From the NCBI RefSeq assembly GCF_014961315.1, contig NZ_CP063141.1, positions 496,001 through 560,000 of the forward strand: a DNA stretch of 64,000 bases. Direction: 5' to 3'. This stretch comes from Thermoflavifilum sp. Lineage in GTDB: Bacteria > Bacteroidota > Bacteroidia > Chitinophagales > Chitinophagaceae. Under the pieces are notes generated by a model. It ran no database searches. It saw nothing but the letters and a program-made list of their open reading frames with translations, and was not told the origin of the DNA. Position 1 is the first letter of the stretch, and each line of letters starts with the position of its first letter. A program made the translations under genes and the position numbers. Shown here in pieces: positions 45,185 to 52,993 of the stretch.

Positions 45185-48100
45185 TTACCGTAATAAAGTA
45201 ACATTTCCCGTTCGGGTTATTCGTCTTCCATCGGTAAACTGGATGTGGATGACATAGGCATAGGCATCCATCGGCTGTGGCTTGCCTCGATAGGTACCAT
45301 CCCATCCCTGGTTCACATCCCGACTCTCATACACCTTCTGCCCCCATCGATTGTATATCTCCATCTCAAACTTCGCTATCCCAAATCCACGCACCCGAAA
45401 CACATCGTTCACCCCATCCCCATTCGGCGAAAATGCACTCGGTACATCAAACAACGGATTGATCAACGCCTCCACCGCCTGACAACTCGTGTCCTCACAC
45501 CCCCACTCATTGGCTACACGTAAACACGCCTCATATACCCCAGTCGCCGGATATATATGACTCGTATTATAGCTCGTATCTCCACTCCCATCCCCAAACT
45601 CCCACCACCACTTCACCGCCCCTTCACTCTGGTTCGTGAATACCTCCGCCACATTCTCCTGTGGCGGTACCGGACTCACCACAAACGACGATACCGGCCT
45701 CCCATACACCCGTATCGTATCCACCACCGTATCCCGCCGATTGCACGTCGTGCTGTCTTCCGCTATCATCCGCACCACATATACCCCAGCCTTCCCGTAG
45801 GCATGTACCGGACTCACCTCCTGACTCGTCGCCCCATCCCCAAAATCCCAGCTGAAATCTATTCCCCCCAAACTCGTGTTCTCAAACTGCGCCTCATACG
45901 GCACACATCCTATGCTGTCGACCTGAAAACTCGCCCTTACATTCGACGCTACCCGCAATACCTTCACACTATCCGCAGGCGCATTACAAAAACTCGTGTC
46001 CACCAACCGCAACACCACCCGATACACACCCGCTGACCCATACCCATGCTCTATCGTGTCCGTCCCAGCCCATACCTCCGGCGTACCATCCCCAAAATCC
46101 CATACAAACGAACTATCCGTAAAACTACCCGTCGGCGCTACACTCGTGTTGATGAACCGATACCGATAGCTCGTACATGGCCCTACCTTCTCTACCCGAA
46201 ACCCAATCTCCGCCGGATTATCCCCTACCTTCACCCACATATACCCCGTGTCGGCTATGTTGCAACTGCTCGAATCGATCCCCACCACCATCACCCGGTA
46301 TCGACCTACCGCCGTATAGGTATGACGCTGGCTGCTCTGCGTCGTACGTACCTGGGGCGTACCATCCCCAAAATCCCATACGTATTGCCTGGCCAATCCC
46401 GCCGTGTCGGCTATCTCCACCGTGAACGGCACACATCCGCTCGTGTCCCCATGCTCCGCCTTCAACCCAATATGTACCCCACTCAAGTTAAACGCTATCT
46501 TCAACGCTACCTCATTGCACATAGCTCCCTGATAGGGGTTACCCGGCCGCAAGCTGGGATTAGAAGGCGACCACACACCCGGTGTGGTGGGAAAGATAGC
46601 CGCACCACCACAATTCGCACAGATAGCCTGATAGATGATCCCATTGGGGTCGAAGCGACTGGTGCCACCATCCACATGATCGGTACAACCCCCATTCTGG
46701 CCAAAATAGCTGCCATACAGGATGGCGGTGGCATCGCGTTTCAACACAAAGAAATAAAAATCTCTCCCATCCGTCGTTTTTTTAATCGCATCGGGGGTGA
46801 TGGGCATACCGTTGGTACCGGCAATTTCATAATACCGGTTGTTATAGCACACGCCTCCTCCCCAGCCGGAGACATACACATTTTCACAGCGATCCACCAG
46901 AAAAGCTACCGGCGATATATTGGGCGCTATAGCATTGGTACTCCCGAAGGTGGTGGAATACACATATCCGCTCAGGTCGGGTTTCAGCTTGGCAATAAAT
47001 TGCTTGGCTCCCTGATTATAATAAGTGGCGTTGATCACCGGCCAGTTGCCCGTGGTGGTGCCGCACACGTAAACAAAGCCATTTCTATCGAGTGCAATAC
47101 CATAAATCTCATCGGTCTTGTTAGTGCCCAGATAGGTGAGCCGCAATAACTTCGATCCGTCATTGGTGATTTCCGCTATAAATCCATCTGCAGCACCACC
47201 CTGAAAACTATTTTGAATCACCCCCGAAGGGTCGGCTGCCAGACGCATCAGGTTGGTACTGGCCGTTGCTCCAGCCACATAAATATTTCCCTGTGCATCC
47301 AACTTCAATACAAAAGCCGCATCATCGGCATTCCCTCCTAAAAAGCTGCTCCACACCACACCCGAAAGATCGGGTTTCAACTTCATCACCACCCCATCTT
47401 GTTGATAATAAGCAGCATCACCGCCAAGCCCCCTGGTTGTCTCATAATCGCTGGCATCTCCCTTAACAGGTTGGAAAACGTTGCCCACAACAGGGAAATC
47501 GGCCGACTGCGTACTGCTGGCCAGATACACATATCCGGCATTATCTACAATCACCTCACTGCGCCCATCATCGCCATAGTTGCGCATCAAGCTTACAGTA
47601 CCCACAAAACGGTTGGAAGTAATATTCACCCCATCATCATTACGGCCGCCGATACGGATTGAACCGACCAGTGCTGTACCTGTAGCATTCAATTCCGTAA
47701 CCACAATATCCCAGCCGCCCTGAGTTCCCATCGCATTGCCCTGAGGATATAAGGGATAATTAGGTGAATTGGTGCGTCCTGCAATGATTAAATTGCCATT
47801 ACTATTAACCACCAGGCTGTGTGGCTGTTCATTACCCGATCCGCCGATATAAGTGGAATACAATAAGGTTTTCCCATCCGGGCTGAACTTGCTGATGCCC
47901 ATATCAAAACCATAAGAATTTCCTTCGTATAAAGATCCGCCGCCGAATGTTGCCTGGAAAGGTCCCGGATTGGTTGGGCGTAACGGATATCCCTGTCCGA
48001 ATACAATTCCACCTACATACATATTCCCCTGTGCATCGTAGGTAGCTGTATATCCCCAGTTATCGGCCCTCGATCCGGTGAATGAAGAAAACACAATCGT

Positions 48101-49111
48101 TGGGTCAATGATCAAAGGATAATTCCGGTTCCATTCTTCAGGATGGGGAAAATGAAACTGCACCCGATTGCCTTTTACCCTGAATTTGCAGGTGACCGTT
48201 CGCTTTTCATTGCCGACGAATTGATACGCATAAGGTGTTTGTTCTTCAATCACACCATAATGTGTGTAAATCCTCAAACGGTTGTTTTTTACCTCGATCC
48301 TATCTGCGCCTTGATAGGACATCACTACCTGATCGGGGTTCCCGCCGGGATATACAATCACATCGTATGTTAAACGGGATGCGGAAGAAAATACCCGGAT
48401 ATCTACATTTGGATAAATCTGTTTATAGGTAACCGCCTCAAAAGCCTGTACATGGGTAGCCCAGCGGGCGGGATCTGTTCCGATAAAATAGTTGTAATAC
48501 ACGGCACTGGGATGGTCGGGCTCGATATCGGGATGAGGTCGGCTTCCCTCAAAATGCATTTCATACATCTGCCCGTGTACCGTCCATGTTTCGGGTTGGA
48601 CGGAAGATGAAGTTCGCGTCGGGGATGGCTGCGCCGTTCCTCCTCCGTTGTTTCCAATGGGGGAAGCCATGCGAGCCTGTCCTCCGTTGGCGACAGTATG
48701 GCTTATCGACTGATTTTCTCCTGGATGATAATCCTGCGCGATGGCTTGTATATCGTCAGGATTAAGCACGGTTATCGCTATGCCGCTGGATCGAATAAAC
48801 AATTGTCCATTTCCCGGCAGATCAGCACGATACAGGATATCCGAAGCCCATTGTCCCTGATTCCTGACAAAAAGCAAAGGTGGAAAAGCCGGCGACGAAG
48901 CCTGTCCAACCTGTTCATTTTCTGCTAAACCTGAAGCGGAACCCGTATCCAGGGAAGCCTGGGTTGCTTGAGCCGTCACCTGCCAATGACATACGATGAA
49001 CAGCCCCGATAGGCACCACACCAGCAGCCGGCCCCTCCACTTACCACAACCAAACCATGTATGGCCCTGCTGTGTGGGGTGAAATACAATCTCGTTTTGT
49101 GCATGTTTCAT
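45185..49111 (-). CDS. Giant SBBP/PKD T9SS type B surface protein A
   Basis: 1308 residues. A signal peptide (hydrophobic LLVWCLSGLFIVCHWQVTAQ) is followed by a domain starting FVRNQGQWASDILYRADL and found in many Bacteroidota surface proteins. Then come SBBP-type beta-propeller repeats (STYIGGSGNEQPHSL, SSFLGGNADDAAFVLKLD and others), and the last 430 residues hold four PKD repeats (VWDFGDGTP twice, SWDFGDGATS, WWEFGDGSGD) and a type B sorting domain (SAFSPNGDGVNDVFRVRG, NRWGQKVY, GWDGTYRG, TGNVTLLR). Probably exported by the T9SS and held at the surface with the SprF protein downstream. The last 430 residues are nearly identical to those of protein B at 49.2 kb; the rest is diverged. Confidence 0.92.
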   Translation of the reverse strand: MKHAQNEIVFHPTQQGHTWFGCGKWRGRLLVWCLSGLFIVCHWQVTAQATQASLDTGSASGLAENEQVGQASSPAFPPLLFVRNQGQWASDILYRADLPGNGQLFIRSSGIAITVLNPDDIQAIAQDYHPGENQSISHTVANGGQARMASPIGNNGGGTAQPSPTRTSSSVQPETWTVHGQMYEMHFEGSRPHPDIEPDHPSAVYYNYFIGTDPARWATHVQAFEAVTYKQIYPNVDIRVFSSASRLTYDVIVYPGGNPDQVVMSYQGADRIEVKNNRLRIYTHYGVIEEQTPYAYQFVGNEKRTVTCKFRVKGNRVQFHFPHPEEWNRNYPLIIDPTIVFSSFTGSRADNWGYTATYDAQGNMYVGGIVFGQGYPLRPTNPGPFQATFGGGSLYEGNSYGFDMGISKFSPDGKTLLYSTYIGGSGNEQPHSLVVNSNGNLIIAGRTNSPNYPLYPQGNAMGTQGGWDIVVTELNATGTALVGSIRIGGRNDDGVNITSNRFVGTVSLMRNYGDDGRSEVIVDNAGYVYLASSTQSADFPVVGNVFQPVKGDASDYETTRGLGGDAAYYQQDGVVMKLKPDLSGVVWSSFLGGNADDAAFVLKLDAQGNIYVAGATASTNLMRLAADPSGVIQNSFQGGAADGFIAEITNDGSKLLRLTYLGTNKTDEIYGIALDRNGFVYVCGTTTGNWPVINATYYNQGAKQFIAKLKPDLSGYVYSTTFGSTNAIAPNISPVAFLVDRCENVYVSGWGGGVCYNNRYYEIAGTNGMPITPDAIKKTTDGRDFYFFVLKRDATAILYGSYFGQNGGCTDHVDGGTSRFDPNGIIYQAICANCGGAAIFPTTPGVWSPSNPSLRPGNPYQGAMCNEVALKIAFNLSGVHIGLKAEHGDTSGCVPFTVEIADTAGLARQYVWDFGDGTPQVRTTQSSQRHTYTAVGRYRVMVVGIDSSSCNIADTGYMWVKVGDNPAEIGFRVEKVGPCTSYRYRFINTSVAPTGSFTDSSFVWDFGDGTPEVWAGTDTIEHGYGSAGVYRVVLRLVDTSFCNAPADSVKVLRVASNVRASFQVDSIGCVPYEAQFENTSLGGIDFSWDFGDGATSQEVSPVHAYGKAGVYVVRMIAEDSTTCNRRDTVVDTIRVYGRPVSSFVVSPVPPQENVAEVFTNQSEGAVKWWWEFGDGSGDTSYNTSHIYPATGVYEACLRVANEWGCEDTSCQAVEALINPLFDVPSAFSPNGDGVNDVFRVRGFGIAKFEMEIYNRWGQKVYESRDVNQGWDGTYRGKPQPMDAYAYVIHIQFTDGRRITRTGNVTLLR
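45225..46519. repeat. Near-identical direct repeat, copy A (3' module of surface protein A)
   Basis: 1295 bases aligned without gaps to 49219..50513 (offset 3994) with seven mismatches by eye, about 99.5% identity. The edges are abrupt: at 46519/50513 the sequences become unrelated at the base level, and at 45225/49219 they diverge in the last codons. The plus strand here is strikingly C-rich and G-poor (45541-45660: 49 C, 14 G). Confidence 0.93.
46855..46912. repeat. Short conserved patch inside the diverged half (partner at 50825..50882)
   Basis: 58 bases with two mismatches against 50825..50882 (offset 3970, different from the main repeat), flanked by diverged sequence. It encodes FLVDRCENVYVSGWGG in both giants, a mark of patchy conversion or strong constraint. 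Confidence 0.6.
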
Positions 49112-49178
49112 CGTAGCATTGCTCCATTCCCTAAATTTACGATTTTCAGGTCGACCTTGTTTTCTATATTGACACCCT

Positions 49179-52100
49179 CTATCTCAATAACGTTACACTG
49201 CCGGTTTTCGTTGTTTGCCTTCCATCGGTAAACTGGATATGGATAACATACGCATAGGCATCCATCGGCTGTGGCTTGCCTCGATAGGTCCCATCCCATC
49301 CCTGGTTCACATCCCGACTCTCATACACCTTTTGCCCCCATCGATTGTATATCTCCATCTCAAACTTCGCTATCCCAAATCCACGCACCCGAAACACATC
49401 GTTCACCCCATCCCCATTCGGCGAAAATGCACTCGGTACATCAAACAACGGATTGATCAACGCCTCCACCGCCTGACAACTCGTGTCCTCACACCCCCAC
49501 TCATTGGCTACACGTAAACACGCCTCATATACCCCAGTCGCCGGATATATATGACTCGTATTATAGCTCGTATCTCCACTCCCATCCCCAAACTCCCAAC
49601 ACCACTTCACCGCCCCCTCACTCTGGTTCGTGAATACCTCCGCCACATTCTCCTGTGGCGGTACCGGACTCACCACAAACGACGATACCGGCCTCCCATA
49701 CACCCGTATCGTATCCACCACCGTATCCCGCCGATTGCACGTCGTGCTGTCTTCCGCTATCATCCGCACCACATATACCCCAGCCTTCCCGTAGGCATGT
49801 ACCGGACTCACCTCCTGACTCGTCGCCCCATCCCCAAAATCCCAGCTGAAATCTATTCCCCCCAAACTCGTGTTCTCAAACTGCGCCTCATACGGCACAC
49901 ATCCTATGCTGTCGACCTGAAAACTCGCCCTTACATTCGACGCTACCCGCAATACCTTCACACTATCCGCAGGCGCATTACAAAAACTCGTGTCCACCAA
50001 CCGCAACACCACCCGATACACACCCGCTGACCCATACCCATGCTCTATCGTGTCCGTCCCAGCCCATACCTCCGGCGTACCATCCCCAAAATCCCATACA
50101 AACGAACTATCCGTAAAACTACCCGTCGGCGCTACACTCGTGTTGATGAACCGATACCGATAGCTCGTACATGGCCCTACCTTCTCTACCCGAAACCCAA
50201 TCTCCGCCGGATTATCCCCTACCTTCACCCACATATACCCCGTGTCGGCTATGTTGCAACTGCTCGAATCGATCCCCACCACCATCACCCGGTATCGACC
50301 TACCGCCGTATAGGTATGACGCTGGCTGCTCTGCGTCGTACGTACCTGGGGCGTACCATCCCCAAAATCCCATACGTATTGCCTGGCCAATCCCGCCGTG
50401 TCGGCTATCTCCACCGTGAACGGCACACATCCGCTCGTGTCCCCATGCTCCGCCTTCAACCCAATATGTACCCCACTCAAGTTAAACGCTATCTTCAACG
50501 CTACCTCATTGCAGTTTTTGCTTCTATTGACAGGCGACCAGACACCCGGCGTTACGGGCTCATTAGAACTGCCGTCACAGCCACCACACACCGCCTCATA
50601 AATCACACCCCGCGGATCGAAGCGACTGGTGCCGCCATCCACATGCTCCCAGATACCGGGGCCGCCCCAGTAGCTGGCGTATAAGACGCTGGCGGAGTTG
50701 CGCTTGAGCACGAAGAAATAAAAGTCAGACCCATCGGTGGTTTTTTGCAGGGCGTCGGGCGTGATATAGAGTCCGGAAGTAGATTGCCCGCCGTGGACAA
50801 ATCCACCGTAACTACTATTAATATCTCCTCCCCAGCCGGAGACATACACATTTTCACAACGATCCACCAGAAAGGCTACCGGGGAAATATCCGGATTGGC
50901 ACCGCCGGTGCCAAAGGTGGTGGAATACACATATCCGCTCAGGTCGGGCTTGAGTTTGGCAATAAATTGTTTTCCTCTGGTCTGTGCAAAAGCGGCGTTG
51001 ATCACCGGCCAGTTGCCCGTGGTGGTGCCGCAGACATAAGGATAACCCTGCTGGTCGAAAGCCAGTCCATAGACTTCATCGATGCCGCCGGTACCCAGAT
51101 AGGTGCGGCGCAACAGCTGCGTGCCATCATTCGATATTTCAGCTACGAAACCATCGGTCATGCCTCCCTGATAATTGGCCTGCAAGACCGAACCCAAAGC
51201 CGACCCTTTCGGCAAATCGCTACTGGATGTAGCTCCGGCCACATAAATATGATGTTGTGGATCGAGGTCAATCACATAAGCCGCATCGTCGCCCGAACCA
51301 CCTAAGAAGCTGGCCCAGGCCAGACTGAAATCGGGATGCAGCTTGATGACTACGGCATCCTGGTCATAATAGGTATAATAAAAAGTATATGGTCCGCTAT
51401 CGGTTTTTACTGTTCGCGAGCCGGAATGGGGTTGGGTGCGATCTCCTTTCCTGGGCTGGAAAACACCGGCTGTAGTGGGAAAATCGGGCGACTGGCTGCA
51501 GCTGGCGAGATAGATATTATCGCTGTCATCTACCATCACCTCACTGCGGGCATCATCGCCATAGTTCTGCATGAGCGACACGGTGCCGGCCTCGCGTACA
51601 TAGGTAATGTTCACCCCGTCATCGTTTTTGCCTCCTATCAGTACGCTGTGCAGCAATGCGCTGCCCGTGGGATTGAGTTCGGCTATCACGATATCATAAT
51701 TTCCCAGTGGGCCATAAGCATGGTCGTGCGGGAAATCCGTTGAGTTGGTCCTTCCGGCAATGATCAGGTTACCCTGATGATTGACAATCAGGCTATGCGG
51801 TTGTTCGTTGCCGCTACCCCCCAGGTATGTAGCGTAAAGCAGATTCCTGCCCGTGGGATCAAATTTGGCGATGGCCATATCATAACCATAATACCCGTTT
51901 TCCGTAACTCCCCCACCGAAGGTTTGCTGGAAGGCTCCGGGCGTCACCGGATAACGCCCATTATCACCGAATACGATACCCCCCGCATAAAAATTGCCCT
52001 GATCATCATAGGTGGCTGTGAATCCCCAGTTGTCGGCCGTAGAACCCGTGAAGGTGGCAAATACCACTACCGGATCGATAATCAACGGCAGCTGAGTCTC

Positions 52101-52946
52101 ATAATGCCCCGTTATCTGGAAACCCACCCGATCGCCATGAAGCACGTATCTGCAGGCAATTTGCTGGCGCACACCATCGACATATTGATAACAAAAAGGC
52201 TCCAGCTCGGTGACGGTGCCTATGGCTGTTTTCAGCAGCAAATTCCCTTTCTTCACCGTCATCGCTTGCAGGCCCCGATATTGCAACCAGATATCATCTA
52301 CACGGCCCCCTGGATAAACCATCCAGTCCGATTTTAATCGGCCTGCTTCGGAATATATTCGAACGTCAATATGTGGATACACGTTTTTGTAGGTGATACC
52401 GCCATACGCCTGCACATGTGTGGCCCAGTGGGCGGGGTCGTTACCAATGAAATAATGGTATTGTGTGGGCGAAGCATGATCGGGGATGAGCTGAACCGAT
52501 GGATGTGGCTCAGCAGGAAAAAAATTCACCTCATAATACACGCCATGTAAGGTTATGGGAAAAGCTGGCTGGGCGGGACTGGAGATTGCCTGGGGAAATG
52601 GAGCACGCGGTCGATGCACAGATCCGGCGGGGAGTTGATGGGCATCGCCATGGAACATGGACCAGAGCCGATGCATATCGGCCGTATCGTAGAGCATGAC
52701 ACCATAACCATCTGGCTTCAGTATTACCTGAGCACCAGCACCCAGATCAGCGCGGTACTTGATGTCGGTCGGCCACTGGCCTTTATTTTCCTGAAAACTG
52801 ATGCCTCCGAAAGACGATTGGCCCATGCCGGAATGCATAACCCCCATCAAAAGCAAAAACATCGCCATCCACCCTTTCTTCCACACTGGCAGGATATGGT
52901 AGAGGATATGGGCATTTAAACTTTCAGCTTGCGCAAGCAGCATCAT
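49179..52946 (-). CDS. Giant SBBP/PKD T9SS type B surface protein B
   Basis: 1255 residues with the same plan as protein A: signal sequence (basic WKKGW, hydrophobic MAMFLLLMGVMHSGMGQ; the true start may be one of several ATGs near 52946), the FQENKGQWPTDIKYRADL domain, SBBP repeats (ATYLGGSGNEQPHSL, ASFLGGSGDDAAYVIDLD), four PKD repeats and a type B sorting domain ending TGSVTLLR. One PKD reads WCWEFGDG where A has WWWEFGDG. It starts 47 bases after the recG stop and ends 67 bases before protein A, so it is the first gene of the surface cassette; no clean promoter consensus was found before it. Confidence 0.92.
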   Translation of the reverse strand: MMLLAQAESLNAHILYHILPVWKKGWMAMFLLLMGVMHSGMGQSSFGGISFQENKGQWPTDIKYRADLGAGAQVILKPDGYGVMLYDTADMHRLWSMFHGDAHQLPAGSVHRPRAPFPQAISSPAQPAFPITLHGVYYEVNFFPAEPHPSVQLIPDHASPTQYHYFIGNDPAHWATHVQAYGGITYKNVYPHIDVRIYSEAGRLKSDWMVYPGGRVDDIWLQYRGLQAMTVKKGNLLLKTAIGTVTELEPFCYQYVDGVRQQIACRYVLHGDRVGFQITGHYETQLPLIIDPVVVFATFTGSTADNWGFTATYDDQGNFYAGGIVFGDNGRYPVTPGAFQQTFGGGVTENGYYGYDMAIAKFDPTGRNLLYATYLGGSGNEQPHSLIVNHQGNLIIAGRTNSTDFPHDHAYGPLGNYDIVIAELNPTGSALLHSVLIGGKNDDGVNITYVREAGTVSLMQNYGDDARSEVMVDDSDNIYLASCSQSPDFPTTAGVFQPRKGDRTQPHSGSRTVKTDSGPYTFYYTYYDQDAVVIKLHPDFSLAWASFLGGSGDDAAYVIDLDPQHHIYVAGATSSSDLPKGSALGSVLQANYQGGMTDGFVAEISNDGTQLLRRTYLGTGGIDEVYGLAFDQQGYPYVCGTTTGNWPVINAAFAQTRGKQFIAKLKPDLSGYVYSTTFGTGGANPDISPVAFLVDRCENVYVSGWGGDINSSYGGFVHGGQSTSGLYITPDALQKTTDGSDFYFFVLKRNSASVLYASYWGGPGIWEHVDGGTSRFDPRGVIYEAVCGGCDGSSNEPVTPGVWSPVNRSKNCNEVALKIAFNLSGVHIGLKAEHGDTSGCVPFTVEIADTAGLARQYVWDFGDGTPQVRTTQSSQRHTYTAVGRYRVMVVGIDSSSCNIADTGYMWVKVGDNPAEIGFRVEKVGPCTSYRYRFINTSVAPTGSFTDSSFVWDFGDGTPEVWAGTDTIEHGYGSAGVYRVVLRLVDTSFCNAPADSVKVLRVASNVRASFQVDSIGCVPYEAQFENTSLGGIDFSWDFGDGATSQEVSPVHAYGKAGVYVVRMIAEDSTTCNRRDTVVDTIRVYGRPVSSFVVSPVPPQENVAEVFTNQSEGAVKWCWEFGDGSGDTSYNTSHIYPATGVYEACLRVANEWGCEDTSCQAVEALINPLFDVPSAFSPNGDGVNDVFRVRGFGIAKFEMEIYNRWGQKVYESRDVNQGWDGTYRGKPQPMDAYAYVIHIQFTDGRQTTKTGSVTLLR
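49219..50513. repeat. Near-identical direct repeat, copy B (3' module of surface protein B)
   Basis: Partner of 45225..46519 (see there). The two direct repeats lie 3994 bases apart in the same orientation, so recombination between them would delete one gene's unique half and leave a single chimeric gene. Confidence 0.93.
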
Positions 52947-52993
52947 GAAACATATTTCGTAAAGCTATAGCCGATCCGTTGCCTTTAAAGAGA

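Noticed and set aside
45557..47149. Long plus-strand open frames (159 and 367 codons), duplicated at 49551-50684
   Set aside because: They are antisense to the giant surface genes; their His/Pro/Arg-rich composition follows from the C-rich plus strand and their duplication from the repeat.
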